From Azadirachta indica (lineage: Eukaryota > Streptophyta > Magnoliopsida > Sapindales > Meliaceae), in the NCBI GenBank assembly GCA_022749755.1, contig CM040449.1:9557657-9621656 (forward strand): a DNA stretch of 64,000 bases, written 5' to 3'. This document shows positions 46,571 to 57,897 of the stretch, in pieces. The position numbers and the translations under genes were made by a program. Each line of letters begins with the position of its first letter. The first letter of the stretch is position 1. Under the pieces are notes generated by a model. It had not been told where the DNA came from. It made no database searches and worked only from the letters and a program-made list of their open reading frames with translations.

Positions 46571-49367
46571 TCAGGGAAAATACTTCTTGAACAATTCTGT
46601 GTTCCATGGTTTTCTAACTTCTTTTCCATCTGGGTGCTGCAATTTATAAACTTGTAGTTTGATGATCTTGATTACTTTATACAGATCTTCCCAATTAGCC
46701 ATTAAGCCTTTTCTTCGAGCACTTTAATGTTTTAGGTAACCCGCGCAATACTAAATCTCTTTGTCGGAAAGCTCTTGAACATACCCTTTTATTGTAGTAT
46801 TTTGCCACCTTTTGTTGATAAGCAGCCATCCTGACGAGCGTCTGATCACGATTTTCTTAACAAATTCAAACTTAATTCCATTGCCCCATCATTCTTAAGT
46901 TTGTTGAATATTGTACACTGAACAAAGGCATCCCTATTTCTACTAGTATTACTACTTCAAAACTGAACGCCAATGAATAAGGCATCTTGCTAGTCGTTGT
47001 TCTCGCTGTCAGTCGATAGGCTCAAAAGACCTGAGATAATTCATTTACCCATCTGTTTCTTGTTGTTAAGTTGCTTCTTTAATGCCTTCTTAACAATCTT
47101 ATTCACCGTATCCACTTGCCTATTTGCTTTAGGATGGACAAGGAACACAAATCTGAGAGCGATGTTCAAATCAGCTCAAAATCCTTTGAATATCACATTA
47201 TTAAACTGCTTGCTATTGTCTACTATTAGTATACGTGGAATTCTGAACTGATAAATTATGCTCCATTCTAAGAAAGCAGTGGTCCTTTTCTGCGTTATGT
47301 TGGCTAGCGACTCTACTTCCACCCATTTTGTAAAGTAATCGATTGCAACAATTGCATACTTCATCTGAGCATGTCCCGTTGGCAGTGGGCCAATCAACTC
47401 TAGCCTCCACTGAGCAGAAGGCCACAGGCTTAATAAAGTGGTGAGATGTTTAGGGGGTTGCCTTGGGATGTCTATGTGAACTTGACAACTTGGGCAAGTC
47501 TGAGCTGTCTTCATCGTGTCACAGTGCTGTGTCGAACAATAATACCCTTGGCGCAAAATGTGTTATGTCAAAGACCTACCTCCCCCATGATCGCCTCAAC
47601 TACTAATGTGACATTCTCTAAGCACGTTGGTATACTATCGCAAGCAACCAAAAATAAAACCTAAACTTCTAAACAAGATACATATAGTGGTACGAGTAAG
47701 GATCGCTCCCATAGAGAATATTTAGTCTAGTTTTATGGCTACGTGAACAAAAAAAAAGGGGTAGGGCGGGGATTTGAATATAAAGAAAATAGTTTTAAGA
47801 TAACAACTAAGGAATAATTTAAATTGAAATAGCAAAATCAATCAAAAGAACAAAACTTGGTCTAAGTTAACATCCACCATCGGAATTTTACAACTGATCA
47901 TCAATATTAGAATCTATCAATTTATACTTTGAATATTCACTGTTGGAGCCATTTTTCCTATCTCTTCTTAGTCGTAGTTAATTAGAAAATAAGCAATCTA
48001 ATCAACTCTAACTACTAAATAAGCCAAGAAAAGTCCTAAAGGTTTAATTTAGTAGCGGTTTTAAGAATTAGAGAGACCAATTAATCTAAACAACGTAAGC
48101 ACAAGCGGTTGCATTTAGTTTAGTTGAACATTCTTCCTAAGATCTAATAATTTTTGACGCAGCAAATCATCAAATCATAGTTGCTTCACAAATTAGAGGA
48201 ATCAAACAATTACGGATTTGATATCTAACCTGGCAATAGATTGCAATGAATAATAAACTAGTAGGCCTCATTGTAATTGAACGAGATAGTCATGAAAATA
48301 AGCGTAGAAGAATATTTGTTACTCAAAGCAAAAATTAAATAATAAGAATCAAATTAAATCTTACAGTTTTATTAATTCTGAGGCTTTCGTTCCCTTTGAT
48401 AACTTAAAAGAGAAAAATTAGAGAAAAGAGGCAGCTCCCCATCTCATGATTTCTCCTCCCTTTTATACACATTAATTCACCTACTAGAATTCTACCAAAT
48501 CTTTAAAAACAATATCCTAAAATAATAATATTCAAATCTGACTAATTAAGAAAAATATTAAGAATAAAATAAAATCTTTAATGTAAATAAGGGGGTGGTG
48601 ATTTCAGCTATAATTTTCGTGCACTGGATATAAAAACTTCGAAAAATAAACTGCATTAAATTCGTGTATTAGAATTGTAGGCTAAGGAACATTTCAGATA
48701 GTCAACCACACAAGTGCAGCAACTTCAAGCCCAATTTTGGCTTTGATGTAGCCAGAATCTCTCAAAACTCAAAACATGAAAGTTGTATTGCCTTTTCTTG
48801 ATGTTCTACGGCATCTTTAATCATCTCAATTTGAGCTTGGATAAGAAAGTTATGCTCAGATTACGAAGCGATCTCGAAACTATCCAAAATCCTGCAATTA
48901 GCTTCATTTTGCACTTAATGTCTTCATTTGCATCCTAAATCAAAATATAAGAATAATGAGTACATTTAAGAACTAAATAAGTATAAAGAACTAAAAATTA
49001 AGTGAGAAAAATATGGCGTTCTGCATTCTTATTACACTTAATTTGCCTTCTTCTCATCGACACATCACAAGTAAGGTAGCCCGAGTCCTTACTTATACAG
49101 TATTCCATCAATCACTGAGTAACATGAGAATTTACTCTTAATTTTCCTACCCGCTTTCTTATCCCTAGGCAGCTTTCCTTCGAGAATATACTCTCGGATC
49201 AGATCCCTCCAAGTCTGAGCCTGATATATCGTACTGATCTGATTTAACTTTGTCTCTGATTTTTTCACGCTTTTCTGATGTAGCACTTCTATAGGAACCA
49301 TCATAAGAAACCTTCCCTGTAATGTTAAGGCTAATTTGGTTAAGGCATTTGCTTTGACATTTTTCAT
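46571..49367 (-). pseudogene. Tat gag-pol: integrase region, interrupted by a solo LTR
   Basis: Joins element cDNA to the host chromosome. On the minus strand: CYSVIDGILYK (49,089-49,130), LGLPYL and CVDEKKAN up to the nested insertion at 49,034. It resumes at 47,627 with YVLRE and GGRSL, HILRQGYY, CPSCQVH (zinc-binding end), QWRLELIGPLPTG, AIVAIDYFTKWVE with the first Asp, and LIVDNSKQFNN with the second. It then runs HPKANRQVDTVNK (the usual Glu is Asp), AAYQQKVAKYYN-like blocks and the C-terminus PWNTELFKKYF with stop at 46,571-46,573. Frameshifts and stops are scattered, so no functional protein. Confidence 0.85.
47628..49034 (-). mobile_element. Solo LTR nested in the integrase
   Basis: 1,407 bp flanked by CACGT (47,623-47,627) and CACTT (49,035-49,039). 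The integrase frame continues from one side to the other (KKAN to YVLRE), which fixes the borders. Plus-strand ends TGGTATACTATCG and ...TTCTTATTA, the last probably from CA. On the minus strand, TATAAAA at 48,467-48,461 and AATAAA at 48,372-48,367 are 95 bp apart, as in an LTR with promoter and polyadenylation signal. The end block GGGAGCGATCCTTACTCG then TTGGTTGCTTGCGATAG recalls long plant gypsy LTRs. No partner LTR or internal region. Confidence 0.75.
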
Positions 49368-49376
49368 TCGAGGAAT

Positions 49377-50268
49377 TTAAGTCACTACCACCCTTCTGAA
49401 GTGCTTCACTAACTTCATTACTTTACTCAGATAGGCGTTCATGGTTCCACCCCTTGCCTGGAACTTCCCAAGGACCTGATTTATCACCAGTTGTAAATCC
49501 CCATTTACTTCAACACACTGTATCTCAATTAACAAGGTTAGGCCAAGTCCCGCCAATAAAGCTTCACATTCTACTTTGTTGTTGGTTACTTTGAAATCAA
49601 AGTGTAGGGCGTAAGTTAATTCCTCATTCCTTGGTCTAGTCAAGATTATGTCAGCACCTCTGTCTTGTACATTTGATGTCCTATCTACGTACGACACCAC
49701 AATTTCGTGCCCCTTCAAATAGCAAGACACCATCGATTTTCGTTTTCGCAGGGCAGTTCTGAGCGAATTGTCTGCCCAACTTTATACTCTCAACATCCTG
49801 AGACGTCGTTGGTTCGCCTATTTGTTGTATCATCAGCTTTTCTGAAACTGATCTTTCTGCAATGAAATTTGCCAATGCATGAACTTTGATAGCTTTGTTA
49901 GGTTGGTAGTCGATGTCGAATTCAGTAAGTTCAAATGACCACTTAAGTAATTTTTCTAAGAGGTCGAGCTTGTGTAATATCTGCCATAGTAGTTGATTAG
50001 TGAGGACCATTACAGTGTGCACTTGGAAGTATGGCCGGACTTTTCGCACTACCAGCACTAGTGCTAGGGCTAGTTTATCTGGGGGGTAGTATCTCTTTTT
50101 TGCGTCTAACAGTGACTTACTAATACAGTAGATTGGTTGGTGCGTTCCTTCATCTTCCTTAACCAGCACAAAACTCACCGTGTGATCAGTTACCGCTAAA
50201 TACAAATATAGTGTGTCCCTGATCAATGGGCTGGCCAGACGAGGCAGATTGGCCAAATAATCTTTCAA
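49377..50268 (-). pseudogene. Tat gag-pol: RNase H and second RNase H-like region
   Basis: The RT-linked RNase H at 49,681-50,268 has LYLYLAVTDHTVSFVLV, QPIYCISKSLLDAKKRYYPP and ELTEFDIDYQPNKAIKVHAL. It is followed by a second RNase H-like region at 49,377-49,733 (YALHFDFKVTNNKVECEALL, VEVNGDLQLVINQVLG), the 'archaeal-type' RNase H acquired by Tat elements. A frame change separates the two. This pair supports the Tat assignment independently of the antisense ORF. Confidence 0.82.
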
Positions 50269-50299
50269 CTTCTGAAGCTATCTTTGCACTCCTTCGTCC

Positions 50300-51110
50300 A
50301 CCCCACATACTTTCCTTTCTTTATAACGTAAAAAATTAAAAAGATCTATTAGTAACTTTGGAAATGAATCTCTTTAGCGCAGCTAACCTCCTTGTCAAGA
50401 CCTACACCTCCTTCAACATGGTCGAAGATTTCATATTTAGTATATCCTGAATCTTGTAGGGATTTGCCTCTATCCCTCGCTCATTAACCAAGAATCCTAG
50501 GAACTTCAAATGCACACTTTTCGGGATTTAGCTTCATATTCCATATGAGTAAAAAGAACGTTTACCTTAAATGTTGAACATGATTCTTAGTTCTGCACGA
50601 CTTGGTAATCATGTTATTGACATACACTTCTATTGTTTTTTCGATCAAGAGCTTAAAAACATCATTCATTAACCTTTGAAATGTCGCCCTCGCGTTCTTT
50701 AAACCAAAAGGCATCACCTTGTAGCGGTACAATCCTTGGTCATTTAGTAAGGCCATTTTTTCTTGATTGGCTTTGCATATTTGGATTTGATTGTACATTA
50801 AAAATGCATCCATGAAGCTTAACAATTTATGTCTGGCCGTCAAATCTACTAGCTAATATATCCGAAGGAGTGGAAAATTATCTTTCGAACATGCCTTGTT
50901 CAGATTGGTGAAGTTGACACACATCCTTTACTTCTTATTCGCCATCTTCACCATCACTACGTTAACTACCCAATCTAAAGTAGTACACTTCTTTGATGAA
51001 CCCCGTTGTAATTAGCTTATCTACCTTTGCTTTGATCGCTTTTCTTCGTTCTTGGTTGAAAACCCTTCACTTCTGCTTCACAAGTTTGAACGTTGGGTTT
51101 ATTGATAAAT
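50300..51110 (-). pseudogene. Tat gag-pol: reverse transcriptase
   Basis: Minus-strand blocks FTNLNKAC, LLSFMDAFLMYNQIQI, YKVMPFGLKNARATFQRLMN and VYVNNMITKS (50,562-50,950). The catalytic Y-V-D-D is Y-V-N-N, so both metal-binding Asp residues are lost. Stops lie upstream and downstream. Copies element RNA to DNA in active relatives. Confidence 0.85.
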
Positions 51111-51458
51111 AATGGGAAATGATCTTGGGGTCAATTCCTAACATGTCCTCGTGGCTCCATGCGAACACATCCGTATACTCTCTTAAGAAAGAGATCAGCC
51201 TTCTTTTTTCTTCACTTGGTAGTTAAGAGTTGATTTTTGTCACCCGTTTAAGTCTGAAGGAGTCAATGGATGTTGATTTTAATTTCTTCGCTAGTTCAAG
51301 CATTAGTCGTATCTTTCCTTTTAAGCCTATCCATCTCCTTTCATTGCTCGACATCCTCGTCATTCAATTTGCCAACGTTTTTTGCCGATATACAATAGGA
51401 TTGTCTCGATAAGGCCGTAAAACATATCCGAACAACTTTTTAGTCCCCATGTATCACA

Positions 51459-52110
51459 CTAATTCCCTTTCTTGCTCAGAAATTGATTTTCAATATATAT
51501 ACTCTCAACCGCCCTTATTTTTCTTAGGAAGGGCCTTCCCAAAATCATGGCGTACGACATTTTTAAGTTTACAATTTCAAAGTCTATCATTGTGGTCTTC
51601 TGATATGGTCTATCCCATATAGTCAATGGTAGTTGAACTGAACTTAGCGGGAAGATATATGAATTTGTAAACCCATACAGAGCGGTATCAGTTGGTCTCA
51701 TTGAATATAATATTAGCTAAACTTCTTGTTTCCACTAAAACCCTGTTAACTTTAACTGAACCAATCTCCAATGTTATAACCAAGGCGTCATCATGGGGAT
51801 AGCTAACCCCAGCTTTATCTTCATCGATGAATATGATTGGAATCGATGCCAGATCGGGTTTTTTCTCAGCTCTAACATCCATCACGTAATGGTCCATAGA
51901 AGTGCTCGGCAGTGAATATTTTGAATAATTCTTCGTTGTGTTGTTGGAGCTACCCGTCAACGTTGGTCCTCCCAAAATTATTATGCTTCTATGAATTGAA
52001 TCCTCTAATCCCATTTTCCTATATCTCGAGTCCTTTTCTATTTCGTACGTTCCCGTCTTGTATCTATCTAAGTAATTATTTCTCACTAAGATTTCAATTT
52101 GCTTCTTCAA
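51459..52110 (-). pseudogene. Tat gag-pol: aspartic protease
   Basis: SYPHDDALVITLEIGSVKVN then RVLVETRSLANIIF at 51,690-51,800: the active-site D-T-G-S is E-T-R-S. The C-terminal half (FEIVNLKMSYAMILGRPFLR) is in another frame at 51,459-51,701. Would process the polyprotein in active relatives; dead here. Confidence 0.82.
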
Positions 52111-52119
52111 ATCGAGACA

Positions 52120-53881
52120 CTGATCTATTATGTGCCTGTAGTTTTGATGAAAAACACACCTTCTTTCCTTATTGCGAACATTCGACAGTGACTATAAGGG
52201 ACGAGGTCTGGGCAGCAAATTTAAATCCTCAATCTAATCATAAATCATTAATAGAGGGGCATTTAGTTTCATAAAATTTCTTCGGTCCTAATAGAGGTGA
52301 CTCTTTTAATCACTTCCCTCAACTTTGGGAGGGGAAACTCCATTTGTTACTCTGTTCCTCCTTCATATCTCGCGAATTAAAATCTTTGATCCCGTCTCTG
52401 GTCAGATCTGCTGTCGAAGTACGATCTTTAAAAGTCTTCCTTCTTTGCAAGAGGCCTAGGATAAAGCTGCTATTGACCCCTCCAATTCCTCCTATCCTAG
52501 GGGGTCTCGACCTTTGCACTTTGCTCCTTGATTCTTCCAGTCTCTCTTCCTTTTTCTTTAGTAGCATCCAATCCTCAATTTTGATTTCTTCAAAAATCTC
52601 CTTATAAGCTTGATCATACGTAGTTACGATTCGCTTGTAAGCAGTGAACCATCTTCTATTCATTCTTAGTCTTTTCTTGAGTTCTTTCAGTGCCAAGGGA
52701 TATGAGAAGGCCTCAGCTTCAATAACTTCCTCATGATATCCTTTGACAAAACTTTTCAACATCTTGTCTCTTCCTTGCTTTATCAGCAACAACGAATTAG
52801 GGTTTTTCGTTATGGTCACTGTTCCTCTAAACTCACCAACAAATTGCACACAAATTTGACCAAAACTTTTCACACTTTCTGGCCTCAAATTCTTATACTA
52901 ATGTCGCGTTTGCCCTTCTAAGGTCAGGGCAAATAGACGGTACATCTACATCTCTATTAATCCTTGCAACATTATCTCTCTAAAGAAATCAATGGACAAC
53001 GTTGGGTCCATCTTTCCCTTATTCGGTGGGATTTGAGGCATCTTAAATCTTTAGGGAAGGGATAGGTTCTGTATTTCCTTCGATAAGAGAGATTTCAAGG
53101 AGAGCTCCCCCACCTTGGATATGGTTTTGTTACGCCATTTATCTTTCTCTTGCTGAGCCTGGAATTCTTAGGTAAACTTTTTGATTCTCTCCTCCATTTC
53201 CGTTCTGCTTACCACTTGATTGGCAGTGGACGCTATTTGATCAAGTATTTTCTCTATGATAGCCTTTCCCCCCTGTTTCTTGCACTTCTGGTTTAGGTAA
53301 GCTCACATATCTACATAGCCCGTACTACGTTTAGATCTTTTTTTACTCTGACTCCGTTCGTATTGATTAAAGGCCAATTTCTGATCAAACTTCTCGGTAA
53401 CACGAAAAGGAACTCCTTTATTGGGGCCTTCAAGCAGTAGTTTTTCTATTCGGACTTTTTCATGCCTCTTCGTACTTGGTATTTGCTACTTAATCCCTAC
53501 CTTTTTAGAGGGCAATCCTCTATGACAAATTCTTAGTGAAGAAACACTTTCCTCATTCTTTGAAAATCTTACCTTCGGCAGATCGCATACGCTGACACCA
53601 TCCCCCTAAATCATTCTCTTTACGCTTTCAATCTCTCTCTTCATCATTCCCGTTTTGTCCACTAAAGCCTTTAGTTGCCTGTCTTTCTCCAGATGCCTTT
53701 GCTCACTTTCTCGCAACTGCTGAGCCAATCGAATCACATTAACTTCTATCTTGCACATTGCCATTCACCCTTGGGATGGCTGCAATAAGGCTGGGGGAAT
53801 GTTGGAGTCTGACGAGTCCTCTTCATAAGGCCTTTCTGACAGTGGCCTCTTGATAACTATTTGTTCCTTGATCATTGCCAT
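52120..53881 (-). pseudogene. Tat gag-pol: gag
   Basis: ATG at 53,881 (minus) just after the PBS opens MAMIKEQIVIKRPLSERPYE. The retrotransposon gag domain is clearest at 52,319-52,950 (RPESVKSFGQICVQFVGEF, KEMLKSFVKGYHEEV-like block, ALKELKKRLRMNRRW). Upstream a charged stretch (VIRLAQQLRESEQRHLEKD, 53,620-53,740) may be a coiled coil. In-frame stops occur (after PSQG, after KRMI, before AYLNQ). Confidence 0.78.
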
Positions 53882-53900
53882 AACTTTTTGTTTGTGTTTT

Positions 53901-53917
53901 CTATAGACAGCGCCAAC
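53901..53917 (-). other. Primer binding site of the Tat element
   Basis: Directly inside the 5' LTR on the minus strand: GTTGGCGCTGTCTATAG. It resembles the TTGGCGCCGTCTGTGG-type sequence next to 5' LTRs of related plant gypsy elements. The primer tRNA was not determined. Confidence 0.65.
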
Positions 53918-54311
53918 TGTTGATGCTGAAAATTGTAACTTCTGATATCACATAGTAAAAATTGTACATTTATTGCTGAATTGGTAAAAGTATTGTCCTC
54001 CCTGTTTATGAGTAAGGCTCTCTTATATGTAAACACTGTTTTTCTTTTTCTATTGGTACTAAGAGTTCTAATGAAACGTGGAATGTGTCTTGTAGAATTC
54101 TAACTTATCTTAAACTAAAACTTTCAAAATTGGTTTTTCTTACTTCGCAAGGATTTCTTCTAGTTGGGCTTCTTTCATAGAGTGTCCAAGTATAATCCCT
54201 TCTAAATCGACCTAATCGTGATCAGTTCAGCATTGAGAGTAGCTGACAAGGTATTAAAATTGCTTATTATGAAGCTTGCCAATCTTATGGGCTAAGCCAT
54301 TTTCCCAAACA
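53918..54311 (-). repeat. 5' LTR of the Tat element
   Basis: 394 bp, TGTTGATGCTG...CCCAAACA on the plus strand, partner of 42,592-42,988. Many substitutions between the two show an old insertion. Confidence 0.9.
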
Positions 54312-54812
54312 TTAATTTTTTTTTTTAAAAAAAAAGAAAAAGCTCTAACATTTTTGGTTTAATAACAACTCACCTCTTGATAAGGGTTTCTACTAGGGTT
54401 CAAGTTTTGTTGTTTATAAATTTCTCTCTTTAAATATTTATGGAAGTAGCAATTGTCAAATTTAAATGTACATATACATTGATAGTTCTATCATAGTATC
54501 TATATAAATTTTCAGTAGATCCCTAACTTGTAAATATTTTTAGTATTAAAATAAGTAAGAATGACAAGTAACTCCTAATAGGTTTCCACTTACCTATTTT
54601 TCCCTGTTAGATAACAATAAACAAAAACCCTTTTGCTGTTAACTTTAAAAGTGGTAGACTTCTGATGTGGCATATTAAATTTTTACTTATACAATAATTA
54701 AACAATTTAAAATAAATTAAATTTTTTTAATTAACATAATTTAAAATGAAATATATTAGAAGTAAAAAGAAACCCCATACCTAAAAGTTACCTTCTTCTT
54801 TTCTTTCTCTTG
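54312..54812. repeat. Repeat A, right part
   Basis: Resumes repeat A after the gypsy element and matches 61,075-61,566 (ACAACTCACCTCTTGATAAG, ATCCCTAACTTGTAAATATT, CTTCTTTTCTTTCTCTTG). At 54,813 it joins CACTA copy 2 directly. No coding potential recognised. Confidence 0.88.
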
Positions 54813-57020
54813 AAGACTATGTAAATATTTTGCACAAAAATTCATTGCTTCCTCAATGATGTAGCACTTGTCAATGTGGCCTTTTGGCTAGTTACAATTA
54901 CACACATAATCCTTAAGAAGAACTTTTATGTACCTTTCACAAGGGTACATCCACCTTAAATAAATCGGTCTATATAGCTTAACTTTTAGGATCAATCAAC
55001 ATAGTGTATAATGAATTGAAGAAAAAAACACAATTTAATAATTGCAAATCTAACATTCTTTTATAAAACCACTTGTATTGGCAAGGGTAGTAATTGTTGC
55101 ATCAAGACATAATAATCATGTGATTTTAAGCCTTTAAATCTTCAAATTTTCCATAGATATAAGGTTTGAAAAATTATAACAATAACCTTTTGGAACCTTT
55201 AAGCTAGTTAATATTTCACAAAACATCTTTCTATCATTTATACTTAAAGTGTAACTTGCTAGAGGTAGAGATATATGCTTATTGACCTCTTTAGGTGCCA
55301 ATTCAGTCCTTACCTTTACATAACTAAATATAATCTTGTCTTTAGCCTATCCTTGGTCTTGTCCAGAAAGTTTAACAAAGTTTTATAAATGTTCTCATAT
55401 ACGTTTTTCTCAATTCGTATGACATCAAGTTGATGGTAGACTAGTAGATGTTTCCAATACGCTGATTAAAAGAATATTGATTTTTTAAAAAAACATTTGT
55501 CCACATTCCCACAATCCATTTTCCTCTTCTTTATATGCTTGTTCTTTCCATAAGTATAGTGAATACCATTTATCCTCTCTAAAATTTCTTTTCCACTTAA
55601 AGATATATAGGGGATCTAAAGTCTTGCTCATTATTGATGGCTTTCTTTTGCCTTTGAAATGGATGCTCGTGTGAAAGAGAACGAAAATGACCCATGTAAA
55701 CAATTTTTTGGAGTGTTTTAAATGACATGAATTCGTGCTTGCACCAAATATTGGGCATGTATAGCAACCCTTCACTATAATTCCCGACAAGTTGCCATGT
55801 GCATGAAAATCACTAATTGTCTACATTAGAATAACTCACAAGGTAAACAATTTTTCCTTAGATGCATCATTTGCCTCAACTTGTACATCTTGCAAATTTT
55901 TTCAAGTCATCTATTAATGTGGCAAGATATATATCAATATCATTGCCCAGTTGACACGAATTCAATATCAATAAAGACAAAAGCATAAACTTTTTCTTCA
56001 TACACAGATATAGTGGAAAATTGTCAACAACAAGCAAAGTAGGACAACAACTATACTTACTACTTAGTGAACTATAAGGATTAATCCTATCATAATCCTA
56101 TCAACTGAAAGTGTAAGCCGAATATTTCTAGTTTCTTTTATAAACTCAGGCCTTATCCTATCCACTAATTGTTATGATATAGAGTCAATAGGATGGCGAA
56201 GCATGCCATCTTTTTCCCTCTCATTTGTACACCAAGTCATAAACTTTGTAGTTTGTAAAGATTGGAACATGAGTCTTAACCTTGGAATGATGGAAAAATA
56301 CCACAACACATTTGCTTCCACTGCATTTGATTTTTTCCCTATGGCATTACTAGATTTTTTACATCTTAACTATCCATACAAAATACATTCAAACAAATGT
56401 TTATATTCCTTTCTATGCAAAAAACACAGTCATTGAGACAATCAAGAATTTTTTTATAACTTATGCCTAATGCACTCATTTGCTTTTTTGCCTTATTAAT
56501 GAAAGTAGGCAATAAATTTTTTGATGGTAGAATATCCGTAAAATAGGAAAGCATGTATGAATTATTTGACCACCCACATTTGCCTTTAACATTGTATAAT
56601 TTAACCAACTTAGATAATTTGGTGTATTTTGTGCATTTAGGATATAACGGCTTTTCAGCATCCTTTAATAGGTCTCTTAATGTAGAAGGTCATCATTATA
56701 GAATATAAATGTATTATGAACCATTTCAATAGTGGTAAGAAATTCATTATCTGTGTAGACGTTAGGAAACTCAGTTGATCTGTCTTCCTTACCATGACAG
56801 GTCCAATTGATATAGTTTTGGTTAATACTTCAAACAAATAAATTATTTTTGACACCTCAAAAAGTTTAAAACATCACATTGACACACTTTTTACATGGAC
56901 ATCTAATGTATTGTTGGTCATTACAATGAAGCATTGCAAATGCCATAAATTTATTGACCCAATCTTCATATGTTTTTGATAATCTATCATGTTTCATCCA
57001 TGATTTACCCAGAGTATATT
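54813..57020 (-). pseudogene. CACTA TNP2-type transposase, copy 2 (3'-truncated)
   Basis: Same domain order as copy 1 without the DUF4216 end: transposase-associated N-terminus at 57,020-56,760, Transposase_21 blocks through 55,900, GCYTCPIFGASTNSCHLKH at 55,710-55,775 and part of DUF4218, which is broken by the ~110-bp deletion. Stops interrupt every frame. It retains the upstream sequence up to the right TIR that copy 1 lacks. Confidence 0.8.
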
Positions 57021-57073
57021 AATAACCTAAAAGCCTGAAAAGTTAACCAAAAGTGAGTAAATAAGAGTTATGT

Positions 57074-57326
57074 ATGTGTTTAAGTTTTATGATGTAAATG
57101 GTCTATGTATGAGGCGTATTTTAGTTGTAGTTTTATTCTCAAAGTTATTTCTCACATATGACACTTTAAGACAACTTCGTGTGTTATTTTCAGGATTAAA
57201 TGTGTTATTGTTTTCTTGCTATTCAAAATCCATTTTGGCTACTATTTTAAATACGCTGTTTTATACATTCAAAATCACTTTCTCTTCTTGTCCTATAACC
57301 ACAAGATAAGATATATCACTTTATGT
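57074..57326. mobile_element. 253-bp insertion in CACTA copy 2
   Basis: Absent from copy 1 at the matching position (near 40,342). Flanked by TTATGT at 57,068-57,073 and 57,321-57,326, which may be a target duplication. No clear TIRs. A loss from copy 1 is the alternative. Confidence 0.5.
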
Positions 57327-57897
57327 TTATTTCAGCAATTACAGTCTATATAAATAAAAGAACAATAGTTATAATCAATTTTTTTTTTTTTTTTTTAATT
57401 ATTTGTTTTTAGTTTGACATAAAAACTTTTGCTCAGCAAATATTATATATGTCAATTAATTTCACTATGGAAACATAAAATAGCAAAACCTACCCCACCA
57501 TAAAAGTTCGATTGCTATTTTATGCTCTAACATTAAAACAAATACTATGCAAACAAATCATTAGAATCGACATGAAATGTGATGAACCAAAACAGAGACC
57601 ATAACCAACGTATGAAAACAACAAAACACAATAAGCAAATGAAAATCATATAAAAATAGTATCCAATCAATTTTTTATGCTATTTTTGTCATATTCCATA
57701 TGCAAGTTAGGAGACCTCAACAAGCAAATAATATTAAAAGCAACAACACAACAAATAAACATCAAATATTTCAAATGAGCAAACAAAACATCCCCAATAT
57801 TCCAACCACCAAGCACCTTTACTCCAAGTATTCAAACCACAACACTTTGAAATAGTAAAAATCTAATAGAATCAAATAGAATTATACTAATGAACTC

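Larger units (their letters stand above)
42592..54311 (-). mobile_element. Tat-lineage Ty3/gypsy LTR retrotransposon with antisense ORF
   Basis: Paired LTRs at 42,592-42,988 and 53,918-54,311, TG...CA, flanked by TCAAT (42,587-42,591) and TTAAT (54,312-54,316). Minus-strand order: PBS, gag, protease, reverse transcriptase, RNase H with a second RNase H-like region, integrase, tandem repeats, then an additional ORF in the opposite direction before the 3' LTR. That layout and the gag-pol sequence fit the plant Tat/Retand group. The LTRs have diverged at many positions by eye and the coding regions hold stops and mutated active sites, so the insertion is old and inactive. Length is about 10.3 kb without the nested solo LTR. 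Confidence 0.88.
54813..57897. repeat. Internal CACTA duplication, copy 2
   Basis: Direct repeat of 38,004-40,927. Relative to copy 1 it lacks about 110 bp at 54,986 and has a 253-bp insert at 57,074-57,326. Unlike copy 1 it continues on the right into the CACTA 5' subterminal region and TIR, while its left end is cut off at repeat A. Confidence 0.88.

Noticed and set aside
42592..54311. Endogenous pararetrovirus as an alternative for the pol-bearing element
   Set aside because: Paired LTRs, PBS, PPT and an integrase are present and no movement protein is seen, so it is an LTR retrotransposon.
54312..54812. Repeat A as part of the Tat element
   Set aside because: It lies outside the LTRs and occurs without the element at 60,917-61,566.
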